NCBI GenBank assembly: GCA_019218315.1
Contig: JAHUUI010000002.1
Location: forward strand, 434,001-498,000
DNA: 64,000 nt
Direction: 5' to 3'
Source: Cardiobacteriaceae bacterium TAE3-ERU3
GTDB lineage: Bacteria; Pseudomonadota; Gammaproteobacteria; Cardiobacteriales; Cardiobacteriaceae
The position numbers were made by a program, and so were the translations under genes. A model generated the notes under the pieces. That model saw nothing but the letters and a program-made list of their open reading frames with translations, was not told where the DNA came from and did not search any database. This document shows positions 40,862 through 49,158 of this stretch, in pieces; within the stretch, counting starts at the first letter, position 1, and every line of letters starts with the position of its first letter.

Positions 40862-41332
40862 ATGCATTCAGTATTACAGATTGCCGACGCGTTCATTCGC
40901 CTCGGCATTGAGAACAACAAACCATTAACGCATTTACAGGTGCAAAAACTTTGCTTTTTGGCTCAAGGATATAGTCTAGCTATATCAGGTGAACCTATTT
41001 TTAGACAGGAAATAAAAGCATGGCCATACGGCCCCGTCATCCCATACCTATATACTAGATTGAAAAGATTTGGGGGTGAGCCAATTAGAGATAAAGAAGC
41101 GCTACCTACATTCCCACTCAAAGAGGAAAATCAAAGTTATACTACTTCATTGATAGACGTTATTTATTCTGGTTATGGCGATTGTAGCGGAGGCGAACTT
41201 TCAAACCTAACTCATCTTCCCGATACCCCTTGGGACATTGTTTGGAATAGGGAAAAATTTAGCACGATACCAACGAGCTTAATAAAGTCCTACTATAAAA
41301 ATGAATTAAAAGATTTAATTGATGTCGAGTGA
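40862..41332 (+). CDS. Panacea-domain (DUF4065) antitoxin-like protein, pair 2
   Basis: The 156-residue protein has the DUF4065 signature (PLTHLQVQKLCFLAQGYSLA, then FRQEIKAWPYGPVIPYLY). It is clearly related to, but not a recent copy of, the protein at 33612. It has an AGGAGG ribosome site and is followed with overlap by a membrane protein gene. It lies in the immunity region and is probably expressed in the lysogen. Confidence 0.8.
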   Translation: MHSVLQIADAFIRLGIENNKPLTHLQVQKLCFLAQGYSLAISGEPIFRQEIKAWPYGPVIPYLYTRLKRFGGEPIRDKEALPTFPLKEENQSYTTSLIDVIYSGYGDCSGGELSNLTHLPDTPWDIVWNREKFSTIPTSLIKSYYKNELKDLIDVE

Positions 41333-41885
41333 ATCAAGTAACTCTAATAAAAAGGCTGATGAAGCTTCATTTGATAATACGCTTCAAAGGCTTCGTACTG
41401 TTTTAGAGCACGATAGGGAAGCATTAAAAAAGATAAATAGTGCTAGCTCACATAATAGCAAAACACAAAAAGGATTATTTACTCACAATAACATCAAAGA
41501 AGCGGACGTTTTTGGTAAGAACGATGCTTACGATGAATTCCAAAAAGAACTAGATAAGAACCGCAGAGAATTATTTCATACAGGGAAAACTGCGCGAAAG
41601 CTAGCTAAAGAGCTACAAGCTTTGAAAGAACGCAAAGACAATCATAAATTAAGAAAAAAATATATTCACAAACTAAGTCGGTTGATTGAAACCTGGCTAT
41701 TTTTTAATGCTATTCTCATTATTTTTCATGCATTAGATTTTGGTTGGCTTACTTGGTTCAAACTCAGTGATAATGTTTTAATTGTGTTACTAACCACTAC
41801 TACAGCAACTGTTCTAGGTCTATTTGCTATAGCTGCTCGCTGGTTATTTCCCAACTCAAAGAACACAAAAGAAGAAAAGAAATAA
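41322..41885 (+). CDS. Membrane partner of the Panacea-domain protein (pair 2)
   Basis: The 187-residue protein has a charged, coiled-coil N-terminus and about 120 residues of Lys/Glu-rich sequence. Two membrane segments follow at about 125-142 (TWLFFNAILIIFHALDFGW) and 150-172 (NVLIVLLTTTTATVLGLFAI), then a basic tail. Start 41322 overlaps the Panacea gene by 11 bases. It has the same topology as the partner at 33236. Membrane toxin or exclusion protein is inferred. Confidence 0.6.
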   Translation: MSSESSNSNKKADEASFDNTLQRLRTVLEHDREALKKINSASSHNSKTQKGLFTHNNIKEADVFGKNDAYDEFQKELDKNRRELFHTGKTARKLAKELQALKERKDNHKLRKKYIHKLSRLIETWLFFNAILIIFHALDFGWLTWFKLSDNVLIVLLTTTTATVLGLFAIAARWLFPNSKNTKEEKK

Positions 41886-41906
41886 CCCCCACTCAATATA
41901 GCCATA

Positions 41907-42027
41907 ACCGCCCACTGAGGCGGTTTTTTTTGCGTCTCATATTCACTCAAATAAGAGCCACAACACAATTTGACGCTATGTAATAGCCACAAATATCAGC
42001 ACAACACCGCCAGATGGCGGTTTTTTT
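41907..42027 (+). terminator. Two intrinsic terminators before the pL region
   Basis: ACCGCC/GGCGGT with eight T (41907-41931) and ACCGCC/GGCGGT with seven T (42006-42027). They end the Panacea operon and insulate pL. The 265-base gap between genes also holds the OL-type sites. Confidence 0.75.
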
Positions 42028-42058
42028 GTGTCTGAAATTCAATACCATACAAAAATAA

Positions 42059-42121
42059 GTTTAGATAATTAAACAAATATGGTTTAGAACTATTGACCTA
42101 TAGTGTTTAGATAGCTAAACT
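42059..42121 (+). promoter_or_regulatory. OL-type control region: three operators and pL-like promoter
   Basis: Three 16-base sites start at 42059, 42082 and 42105, exactly 23 bases apart: GTTTAGATAATTAAAC, GTTTAGAACTATTGAC and GTTTAGATAGCTAAAC, the same consensus as OR. A promoter with -35 TTGACC (42093-42098), 17-base spacer and -10 TAAACT (42116-42121) overlaps sites 2 and 3. It drives the recombination operon from 42151. Confidence 0.8.
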
Positions 42122-42150
42122 TACCCCATACGCTAACACAGGACACAGCG

Positions 42151-42540
42151 ATGGGACACAAAATCACAAAAGAACTGCTAGAGCGCGATTTATGCGCAGA
42201 AAACCTCGAAATTGAGGAAAGCTGCGATTCGGTCTCTGTATATAGAACGATCACATGGCACGAGGACAGCTTCGACTGGTCATTAGGCAATCAAAGCGGA
42301 CGCGAATGTTTTGATTCGCCAGACGAATGGCGCGGCGTAGTGTTTGAAGGCACTACTGCTCATTTCATATCTGACGCTGAATTTAGTAGTACAGACGCTA
42401 AAGATTTCAGTATCAGCATACCTACAGATCATGAGAGCGACGAGCTTATCGACTTTCTCACTCTAGTTGACCAGTGGCTTGAAGCCGAGATTGACGATCA
42501 GCCTGCCAGCGTTGAAGCAGTTGAGGAGGTCGCAGCATGA
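42151..42540 (+). CDS. Very acidic first protein of the pL operon
   Basis: The 129-residue protein of unknown family has about 33 Asp/Glu against 7 Lys/Arg by eye. It has a beta-rich middle (TITWHEDSFDWSLG, then RGVVFEGTTAHFISDAEF) and an acidic helical end. It is the first gene expressed on induction. Highly acidic early phage proteins are often DNA mimics that block host nucleases or restriction, which is a possibility only. It overlaps the next gene by 4 bases. Confidence 0.5.
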   Translation: MGHKITKELLERDLCAENLEIEESCDSVSVYRTITWHEDSFDWSLGNQSGRECFDSPDEWRGVVFEGTTAHFISDAEFSSTDAKDFSISIPTDHESDELIDFLTLVDQWLEAEIDDQPASVEAVEEVAA

Positions 42541-42743
42541 AAGCACTAAAAGCAACACTCACAGCGGCATTACTAGCCGCTGCCGCCCTTGGATTGGCAA
42601 ACATGAGCTTAAACGCAGCAGTACACGAAGCAGACACAGCACCTCGCCCTACCCTTGCAGAACTAGATAACTGGTGCGGGCAAGGCGACCAAGACGCCTG
42701 TGAGGCGTATTTCGACAGAGTTAACGCAGGAGAGCAGCAATGA
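42537..42743 (+). CDS. Small exported protein in the early operon
   Basis: A 68-residue protein with a signal peptide (LTAALLAAAALGLANMSL, cleavage likely near residue 27) and a short mature part with two Cys (WCGQGDQDACEAY) that could form a disulfide. An exported protein in the recombination operon is unusual. Function unknown. Confidence 0.5.
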   Translation: MKALKATLTAALLAAAALGLANMSLNAAVHEADTAPRPTLAELDNWCGQGDQDACEAYFDRVNAGEQQ

Positions 42744-43054
42744 ACATCACAGAAGCATTAAACGAGATTGTTGAAATCGGCAGCACCATAGCCCGACTTA
42801 GAGATGAAAGGGATCGTGTATCTCAGACTATCTCTAAGCTAGAGAAAAAGATATCGGGTAAAGGTAACACTCACGACCCTCTTTTAATAATGATGCTAAA
42901 CGAAGAAATCTCGCAATCAGAAGGTCTTAAAAGAGCTATAGATCGCGATGTGCTAATCCATAACGGATACAAGATCACAATCCCCGCTGATGACGGTTAT
43001 ATCTGCGGCACTATCACTGTGACAAAGGTTTATACACCGGAGGATCAGCAATGA
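42740..43054 (+). CDS. Small coiled-coil early protein
   Basis: 104 residues. A coiled coil (ARLRDERDRVSQTISKLEKK) is followed by a beta-rich tail (YKITIPADDGYICGTITVTKVY). It overlaps both neighbours by 4 bases. No family recognised. Confidence 0.5.
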   Translation: MNITEALNEIVEIGSTIARLRDERDRVSQTISKLEKKISGKGNTHDPLLIMMLNEEISQSEGLKRAIDRDVLIHNGYKITIPADDGYICGTITVTKVYTPEDQQ

Positions 43055-43242
43055 AGCAATTCCAAGGTTGGGCGCCTCTTTTTTCAAGCACATGGTGGGA
43101 TGACATTCGCGCTCACACAGATCAAGAAGTAGCTGACAAAGAGGCTGAATTGAAGCAGCTGAAAGAGCTGCAGGAATTTACACGGCGCCGATCAGGGATA
43201 GCGCTCAGAAAAGCATTGGAACGAATGGGGAACGCAGCATGA
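43051..43242 (+). CDS. Short early protein
   Basis: 63 residues, Trp-rich N-terminus (GWAPLFSSTWWDDIRAH) and a charged helix with FTRRRSGIALRKALERMG at the end. It overlaps both neighbours by 4 bases, so it is translated in the chain of the recombination operon. Confidence 0.45.
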   Translation: MKQFQGWAPLFSSTWWDDIRAHTDQEVADKEAELKQLKELQEFTRRRSGIALRKALERMGNAA

Positions 43243-44204
43243 AAGACCTAATTATCAGAGTTCACACTGAAATCGCGGACACAAATATTGAGCCGTTCCG
43301 CGCACAAGCTGAAAAGTATCTCGCAGATATCAACACAGAATTGCAGACGGATGAAGACTTTGCCCAAGCCGAGCAGGACTGCAAAGACCTGAAAGAGCTT
43401 GAAAGCAAAACACGCACTACGATTGAAGAAGTTGTTAACGGTAATGCCGATGTTGAAAAAATTATCGCATCAGCTAAAGCGATTGCTGAGCAATTCCGTA
43501 CTACACGACTGGCATTAGAAAAGCTGGTCAAGAGTGAGAAAGAACGCCGCAAGCAAGACATCATCAACGAAGCTGTAAAGAAAGTACAAGCAGCGTACGG
43601 ACTGGTTAAAGAGATTCGCCCAATGCTCGCCATTACTACGCCGATGGCTGATTTAGTTAAGCGCATCGAAGAAGCTGCAAAAAACAAGCGCAGCATCGAC
43701 GGTATTGAAAAAGGCGTTAATACCGAAGCGACCAATATCGCTGCTGAGTTATCGCAAGAAATCGGTCGCTTGAAAGACCGTTACAAGCAGATACCAGAAG
43801 ACAAAGCGTATTTATTCCGCGACCTAGATACTTTAGTCGCTGGCAATGAAGACATTGCTGCTGTAGTCGCTCAACGCATAGCTGACGAAGAGCAGCGTAT
43901 TGCTGATGAGAAAGCACGTATTGAAGCTGAGGCTAAAGCAAAAGCAGAGGCTGAACTGGCAGCACGTCAGGAAGCCAAAAAAGCGCAACAAAAGACCGCA
44001 CCGGAACAACCGAAAGAAGAACCGGTGAAACGTGAAGAACCTACACCACAAGCGGATGCACAGGATGTTCCCGACATTGATGTCGGAGAGATGGGAACGT
44101 TAAAGATTACTGCGATTTGCGACATTGAAACAGCGAAAAAGATCGCTGAAATCGTCAAGCAACATCATAGCGATGTCCGTGTCACTTGGAAGAAAGGGGA
44201 ATAA
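43239..44204 (+). CDS. DUF1351 recombination-associated protein
   Basis: The 321-residue protein is long, helical and charged, with an Ala/Glu-rich stretch (RIEAEAKAKAEAELAARQEA) and a small C-terminal beta-rich domain (GEMGTLKITAICDIETAKKIAEIV). DUF1351 proteins lie next to RecT-like annealases in phages and are thought to support recombination. It is followed by recT. Confidence 0.75.
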   Translation: MKDLIIRVHTEIADTNIEPFRAQAEKYLADINTELQTDEDFAQAEQDCKDLKELESKTRTTIEEVVNGNADVEKIIASAKAIAEQFRTTRLALEKLVKSEKERRKQDIINEAVKKVQAAYGLVKEIRPMLAITTPMADLVKRIEEAAKNKRSIDGIEKGVNTEATNIAAELSQEIGRLKDRYKQIPEDKAYLFRDLDTLVAGNEDIAAVVAQRIADEEQRIADEKARIEAEAKAKAEAELAARQEAKKAQQKTAPEQPKEEPVKREEPTPQADAQDVPDIDVGEMGTLKITAICDIETAKKIAEIVKQHHSDVRVTWKKGE

Positions 44205-44206
44205 TT

Positions 44207-45190
44207 ATGGGTACACAAGTAGATACCATCAAACAGCTAAATAAAATGTTTGAAACTGACGACAAGATTAAAGCACGAATTTCAAGAGTCGTCGGCAAGA
44301 ATGAAGCAAGCTTTGTTGCAAGTGTGCTACAAATAGTAAATAACAACAAGCAACTCAAAGCGGCTGATGCTAAAACCGTGATAAGTGCAGCCGTGATGGC
44401 GGCCACTCTTAATCTTCCACTGAATAACAATCTAGGCTTTGCCTACATCGTTCCCTACAACAATAAGAAGAAATGGAAAGATGAACATGGACGACAGCAA
44501 GAACAATGGGTAACTGAGGCGCAATTCCAGCTTGGCTATAAGGGGTTCATCCAGCTTGCTCAACGCAGTGGTCAGTTTAAAACAATCGCGTCTGCGCCCG
44601 TTTATGAAGGTCAATTAGTCACCGAGAACCCATTAACAGGTTATGAATTTGACTGGTCAAATAAGAGTGGAGTTGAGGACGCACCTATCGGCTACGTTGC
44701 GTATTTTAAGCTGCTCAACGGTTTTGAAGCCACTTCATACATGAGCGATAAGGAAGTCCGGGCGCATGCTGAGAAATATAGCAAAACATACAACTCTGAT
44801 TTTGGCGTATGGACTACTAATTTTGAAGCGATGGCGCTTAAAACTGTCCTTAAATTATTACTGTCTAAGTACGCACCTCTGTCTATTGAAATGCAGAAGG
44901 CTGTCGAATTAGACCAAGCAGTAGTCCGTGACATAGACGGTAACAAGTTTGATTACTCAGACAATGATGTGATTGATGCGCAGACAGTCGAAGTTGCTAC
45001 AGCCGATCAGGTGGCTGAGATCAAGCAATTGTCACACCAGCTAGGCCGCAGTGTTGACGTTGTGTGCCAATCCTATGGAGCTGCAGAAATTGAGAGTATC
45101 AGCGCCAGAGATGCAGATGATGCCATCAAACATTTGAACGCTGCGCTGGCTAAGAAAGAAGCCGAGCAAAACGGTGAGATAGAGCTATGA
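44207..45190 (+). CDS. RecT-family single-strand annealing protein
   Basis: The 327-residue protein has the RecT core: VISAAVMAATLNLPLNNNLGFAYIVPYN, EAQFQLGYKGFIQLAQRSGQF and FGVWTTNFEAMALKTVLKLLLSKY. Start 44207 has an AGGGG site. It anneals single strands made by the YqaJ exonuclease next to it, forming a Red-like recombination pair with the SSB downstream. Confidence 0.93.
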   Translation: MGTQVDTIKQLNKMFETDDKIKARISRVVGKNEASFVASVLQIVNNNKQLKAADAKTVISAAVMAATLNLPLNNNLGFAYIVPYNNKKKWKDEHGRQQEQWVTEAQFQLGYKGFIQLAQRSGQFKTIASAPVYEGQLVTENPLTGYEFDWSNKSGVEDAPIGYVAYFKLLNGFEATSYMSDKEVRAHAEKYSKTYNSDFGVWTTNFEAMALKTVLKLLLSKYAPLSIEMQKAVELDQAVVRDIDGNKFDYSDNDVIDAQTVEVATADQVAEIKQLSHQLGRSVDVVCQSYGAAEIESISARDADDAIKHLNAALAKKEAEQNGEIEL

Positions 45191-45813
45191 AAGACCTAAT
45201 TTTACTCAACTGCGAACAGGGTTCAGAGGAGTGGCGTAATGCTCGCCTTGGGATTCCAACCGCCAGCCAGTTTAACCGCATCGTGACATCAACAGGCAAG
45301 CCAAGCGGACAATCGCAAGGATACCTCGCTGAGTTGCTGGCTGAACACGCGACACATATCGCACAAGACAGCTACAAATCAGCAGATATGGAACGCGGCA
45401 ACGAACTGGAAGATCAAGCCCGCGCACGATACGAGCTGACAACAGGTAATGATGTTGTGGAAGTTGGCGGCGTTTACCTTGACGAACACAGAACAGTGAT
45501 GGCATCGCCAGACGGTTTAATCCCTGCGCTGAAGCGTGGGTTAGAGATCAAATGCCCGCTGATGAAGACGCATATTCAATATTGCTGGGCTGGCACCCTG
45601 CCTACGGCTTACGTTTTGCAGGTGCAAGGCAACATGTGGGTATCCGGCTATAAAACATGGGATTTTGTTTCATTTTGCCCAGAGTACACGCCACAGCCGA
45701 TATTGATCGTGACAGTGCAGCGTGATGAAAAGCTGATAAAGATCATGGATCAGAGTATCCGCGCGTTTAGTAAGACGCTCGAAGCGCATAAGGCAGCATT
45801 GGAGGCAGCATGA
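45187..45813 (+). CDS. YqaJ-type viral recombinase exonuclease
   Basis: The 208-residue protein is of the YqaJ/lambda-exonuclease family (PD-(D/E)XK fold): GSEEWRNARLGIPTASQF, MERGNELEDQAR, MASPDGLIPALKRGLEIKCP. It resects double-strand ends for the RecT annealase. It overlaps recT by 4 bases. Confidence 0.92.
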   Translation: MKDLILLNCEQGSEEWRNARLGIPTASQFNRIVTSTGKPSGQSQGYLAELLAEHATHIAQDSYKSADMERGNELEDQARARYELTTGNDVVEVGGVYLDEHRTVMASPDGLIPALKRGLEIKCPLMKTHIQYCWAGTLPTAYVLQVQGNMWVSGYKTWDFVSFCPEYTPQPILIVTVQRDEKLIKIMDQSIRAFSKTLEAHKAALEAA

Positions 45814-46064
45814 ACCGTACAACTATCGCAGAAGCATATCTCGACTGTTTTTTAATCGCTGAGCTGTGCCGATATTTTTCGCTGAGTCCGGCTGAGACTA
45901 AAAAAGCGATCCGTGACATTGCGCTGGCTGGTGCTGACCGGATTAAACACGGGCCGCATTTTAAAAATCTGAGAATGATCGCGTCAAAGTGTAACCAGTT
46001 AAAGATATTGGATACAGCATGGCCTGTACTATCACGCGAATTTGAGAAGCTGGAGGCGGCATGA
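45810..46064 (+). CDS. Small early protein
   Basis: 84 residues, helical, with AYLDCFLIAELCRYFSLSPAETKKAIRD. It overlaps the exonuclease gene and the next small gene by 4 bases each. No family recognised; it may be a recombination accessory. Confidence 0.45.
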   Translation: MNRTTIAEAYLDCFLIAELCRYFSLSPAETKKAIRDIALAGADRIKHGPHFKNLRMIASKCNQLKILDTAWPVLSREFEKLEAA

Positions 46065-46231
46065 AGCCAGGCAGTGACGCAGCAGTCAAAAATGGTTGCA
46101 CTTGTCCTGTGTTAGATAACTGCCGGGGTCAAAAGCCGGACGGTAATTACTGGGTAAATGGTGACTGCCCACTACACACAACCCATTTTCGTGACGCCGC
46201 GAAAATGGTCGAAACCGAAAACAAGGAGTAA
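46061..46231 (+). CDS. Small Cys-rich protein
   Basis: 56 residues with four Cys (C13, C15, C21, C36) and a NGCTCPVLDNCRGQ, then GDCPLHTTH arrangement that suggests a zinc site. Small proteins of this sort occur in many siphophages. It overlaps the preceding gene by an ATGA. Confidence 0.5.
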   Translation: MKPGSDAAVKNGCTCPVLDNCRGQKPDGNYWVNGDCPLHTTHFRDAAKMVETENKE

Positions 46232-46234
46232 ATG

Positions 46235-46495
46235 ATGAATTTTGAAATTGAAGAGTTGGCATGGCGTGCTTGCGGTTTATCCGACGCAGAGTTTGAAGCA
46301 AAAGCCAAATTAGGCGAGGACGTCGAGGAATTGCTATGTGAGACGTTTGGCATTGGCGGCGATCAATTCGAACAGATAGTTAAAGCGCTGGTTAAATTCG
46401 TACCTCCTCGTGAGAGTGCTCTGACTAATACTAAATATCAGGGATTCGCCGATGTTGAATTAAATAGATACATCTACAAAGAGGAAATGAAATGA
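46235..46495 (+). CDS. Small acidic early protein
   Basis: 86 residues, acidic helical N-terminus ([20 protein letters not shown]) and basic middle. I start at the second of two adjacent ATG codons (46235), 6 bases from AAGGAG. It overlaps the SSB gene. Function unknown. Confidence 0.5.
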   Translation: MNFEIEELAWRACGLSDAEFEAKAKLGEDVEELLCETFGIGGDQFEQIVKALVKFVPPRESALTNTKYQGFADVELNRYIYKEEMK

Positions 46496-46971
46496 GTAAA
46501 GGCATAAACAAAGTTATTTTGATCGGCAATTTGGGCGCTGATCCTGACATGCGATCAATGCCGAGTGGCGATCAGGTAGCTAATCTGTCGCTGGCGACGT
46601 CCGAGCGTTGGGATGATAAGCAAACTGGCGAAAAGCGCGAAAAGACGGAGTGGCACCGGGTAGTAGCGTTCGGCAAATTGGCTGAAATCATCGGTCAGTA
46701 TTGCCGTAAAGGAAGCAAGCTTTACATTGAAGGACGCTTGCAAACACGTAAATGGACTGACAATCAGGGCATTGAGAAGTACAGCACCGAGATCATAGCC
46801 AACGATATGCAGATGCTAGACAGCCGTGGAGACAGTGACGGAAGCCAGCAGCAAAGCGCCCCACCTCCTCGTGCAAGTAATAACAGCTACGCACAAGAGA
46901 AAGGCGGGCATCAGCGACAGCCGCCACAGAAGCAGGAAGAAAGCTTCGATGATGACAGCATCCCATTCTAG
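46492..46971 (+). CDS. ssb: Single-stranded DNA-binding protein
   Basis: The 159-residue protein has the bacterial SSB OB fold ([46 protein letters not shown]). A Gln/Pro-rich linker follows and the conserved acidic tip DDDSIPF. It protects single strands in replication and RecT/YqaJ recombination. Confidence 0.95.
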   Translation: MSKGINKVILIGNLGADPDMRSMPSGDQVANLSLATSERWDDKQTGEKREKTEWHRVVAFGKLAEIIGQYCRKGSKLYIEGRLQTRKWTDNQGIEKYSTEIIANDMQMLDSRGDSDGSQQQSAPPPRASNNSYAQEKGGHQRQPPQKQEESFDDDSIPF

Positions 46972-46980
46972 GATGCCACT

Positions 46981-47106
46981 ATGAACATCGAACAATTTAA
47001 CAATGACCACGACATCGGCACACAAGTTACATATTGCGCCCCCGCTAATGGATTAGTTAAGTCCAAAAAGTTACATACAACTACTCGCAGCTGTTGGGTT
47101 TGGTAG
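46981..47106 (+). CDS. Short prophage protein, probably real
   Basis: A 41-residue frame starting MNIEQFNNDHDIGTQVTY, resembling the beginning of short (about 60 residues) phage proteins that lie between SSB and integrase in many prophages. It lacks the usual C-terminal part, so it may be truncated. The following 72 bases are non-coding. Confidence 0.35.
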   Translation: MNIEQFNNDHDIGTQVTYCAPANGLVKSKKLHTTTRSCWVW

Positions 47107-47178
47107 TTCCTCCAATAACCTGAAACAGCCGTTTGCCGCACGATACGCGGCACTACAGAATTTTAGGAGAGTGAAGCA

Positions 47179-47457
47179 ATGAAAGTAACACCACCAATCT
47201 ACACCATTCCCATCGAAATGGGCGTGATGACAGCGGAGGAATTAGCGAATATGCTGAATCTGTCAGAATCTACCCTGCTAGATAAAATCAGACGGTCACC
47301 AGAAGATTACCCGCCGCGAGTAAAGAACTGCAAGGCGTGGTTATTTTACCGCCCACTCGTTCACCAATGGTTTATGACCCAAGGCGAATATGTACAGCCT
47401 GACCCACAAAGTGTACTCAAAGATTTTGCCGAAGCTGACCTTGCGCCGCTTAACTAG
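47179..47457 (+). CDS. Excisionase-like regulator
   Basis: The 92-residue protein has a helix-turn-helix (MTAEELANMLNLSESTLLDKIRR) and a KAWLFYRPLVHQWF segment, as in MerR/AlpA-type excisionases. It is convergent with the integrase gene, with stops 5 bases apart. It is expected to aid excision or control integrase direction. Confidence 0.65.
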   Translation: MKVTPPIYTIPIEMGVMTAEELANMLNLSESTLLDKIRRSPEDYPPRVKNCKAWLFYRPLVHQWFMTQGEYVQPDPQSVLKDFAEADLAPLN

Positions 47458-47462
47458 CGGCG

Positions 47463-48473
47463 TCAATCTACCAATGATGCAAGGTGCTCATCATCCGGTG
47501 CATAGTAGACATTGTGCAGAATATTAACGTCACGATGTCCACTGATTTTAGCCAAGTCCATCGGGTTAGGAATGATTTTAGCCAGTCTACTCAATGCCTC
47601 GTGCCGTGTGTCGTGGAAACGAATATGCGACAAATCATCAGGTCGGTATTTGCGATAGTTTGCATCAATCTCACTTCCTGTTATCGGCACTGGTCTATCG
47701 CCATCCGGCAACAACGCCCACAATTCTCGCGCAGCTTTTGAAAACGGTACTTGCCGATCATCACCATTTTTTGTGTCACGCAACGTAGCCATCTGTCGCC
47801 CGTTACTCGTAGTTCTAATATCGTCCCACTCAAGCTTGCAGATTTCACTTGCTCGCATCGCTGTTTCGACTGCGAACAAAACCGCCCATGCAACATAATG
47901 TTTTACCAGAACTGGCGATTGCCCTCTCGCATATCCCATAGCTGTAATGATCCGATCGATATCGTCATCTGTGATTCTTTGGTTACGAGCCTTGCCCTTC
48001 GGCGGCCTAGCTAGTTGGGTAAACGGATTAACTTTAATCGGCAATGCCCAATATCTCATTGCATAAGTCATAACGGCGGACAAATATGCCCACTCTCGGT
48101 TTACTGTCGAGCCTGTGACAGTTTTTAACCTGTCGTCCCTCCATCGGGCAACATCGTATCGAGAAACCTCGGTAACAGTTTTACTCACGAACTCAGGGTA
48201 ATCACGCATTGTGCGCTCAAAGAACTTCTTTTCTCGTCCTCCACTCTTCTTTGTCGGGCTGACTTCTCGCATGTAACGACGGATGAGAGCATAAAAAGGG
48301 AGCTTATCCAACTCGCGCATTAAGGCCTCATCGCCATCTTCAATCTGCGCTTCAATAGACCGCGCCCAGATTTCTGCTTCGCGTTTTGTGTTAAAGTACT
48401 TTGATCGGGATTTATGCCCCTTACGCCGAACTTGGCAACGCCAACGTTTTCCGACCTTTGTATATGATGCCAT
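47463..48473 (-). CDS. int: Tyrosine-type integrase
   Basis: The 336-residue protein has an N-terminal arm-binding/SAM-like part (TKVGKRWRCQVRRKGHKSRSKYF, residues 1-70) and a catalytic domain with Arg in TAMRASEICKLEWDD, the HDTRHEALSRLAK box, His in SGHRDVNILHNV and the nucleophile Tyr in NVYYAP. The start is ATG 48473; 18 extra in-frame codons lie upstream. Its 5' end faces the chromosome. Confidence 0.93.
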   Translation of the reverse strand: MASYTKVGKRWRCQVRRKGHKSRSKYFNTKREAEIWARSIEAQIEDGDEALMRELDKLPFYALIRRYMREVSPTKKSGGREKKFFERTMRDYPEFVSKTVTEVSRYDVARWRDDRLKTVTGSTVNREWAYLSAVMTYAMRYWALPIKVNPFTQLARPPKGKARNQRITDDDIDRIITAMGYARGQSPVLVKHYVAWAVLFAVETAMRASEICKLEWDDIRTTSNGRQMATLRDTKNGDDRQVPFSKAARELWALLPDGDRPVPITGSEIDANYRKYRPDDLSHIRFHDTRHEALSRLAKIIPNPMDLAKISGHRDVNILHNVYYAPDDEHLASLVD

Positions 48474-48611
48474 TGTGGTGCAAATTTGGTGCAGTGTGGT
48501 TAGACGCAATACTAAACCAATACCCACTGAATGCCCACTGAAAACGGTTTTTTAATACGTCATCTGCACTACTGCTGTACACTAGACACACTTCGGGCGG
48601 GCCAAAATACC

Positions 48612-48642
48612 AATGCCTTGCTTACTGGCAAGGCATTTTTTT
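48612..48642 (+). terminator. Terminator near the right end of the prophage
   Basis: AATGCCTTGC / GCAAGGCATT is a perfect 10-base stem with a seven-T run on the plus strand. No plus-strand gene is seen just upstream, so it may be the terminator of a chromosomal gene or RNA whose 5' part was separated by the integration. The rest of 48474-48781 shows nothing else I can support. Confidence 0.6.
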
Positions 48643-48781
48643 CTCCACGCCAAATTCAAATATGCGTTTATTTTCTTGCTCAATTCATAACCGTTTGGGT
48701 CAAGCAATCACATCCTGAAATATACCAATTTCATACAAGCTACTATTCACACGCGAATCCGCACCCAAACAGGCACACAAA

Positions 48782-48976
48782 ATGACTGACAACAAAACTA
48801 AACAAACAACCAAAGCACAGCGCGCAGCGAGCGCCCGCTATCAGAAAAAAGCCGTGCGTTTCTACGCCAAGAAAAGCCCTGATTCAGAAGAAGGCAAGCT
48901 GCTGCAAAAAGCAAAAGACAGCGGCACGCTGAATGAAAAATTCTGGGCATTTTTAAGAAAAGAATACGGTAATTAA
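48782..48976 (+). CDS. Small basic protein
   Basis: 64 residues, Lys-rich and helical (TKAQRAASARYQKKAVRFYAKK, then FWAFLRKEYGN). It could be the last prophage gene or the first chromosomal gene. No family is recognised and there is no strong ribosome site. Confidence 0.4.
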   Translation: MTDNKTKQTTKAQRAASARYQKKAVRFYAKKSPDSEEGKLLQKAKDSGTLNEKFWAFLRKEYGN

Positions 48977-49038
48977 TTTATTACCCCGCACAAAATACAC
49001 ATAATATTTAGCGCGGGTTTAGAGATATAGCGCCTATA

Positions 49039-49145
49039 AAAATGGGTATAGAAATTCAAAATAGATTGATACTCTATTCTGGACTTCTATACCCGTTTTG
49101 CTGAAAATCTACTATAAATTGCTTACCAGCACAGTAAGCAATTTA
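49039..49145. repeat. Two strong inverted repeats in an intergenic region
   Basis: First hairpin: arms of 27 bases at 49039-49065 and 49073-49099, 23 of 27 matching; the four differences are transitions, so one RNA strand keeps G-U pairs. Second: perfect 12-base arms TAAATTGCTTAC/GTAAGCAATTTA at 49115-49126 and 49134-49145. They lie between the small protein gene and the truncated permease gene. Confidence 0.6.
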
Positions 49146-49158
49146 CCTACGTAGCTCT

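Noticed and set aside
43262-44158. Minus-strand frames over the DUF1351 gene
   Set aside because: They are Ser/Cys-rich shadows of the Ala/Glu-rich coiled-coil coding sequence.
48612-48642. tRNA or tmRNA 3' end at the prophage boundary
   Set aside because: There is no TTCGA/TTCAA T-loop or CCA near the hairpin. It looks like a plain terminator.
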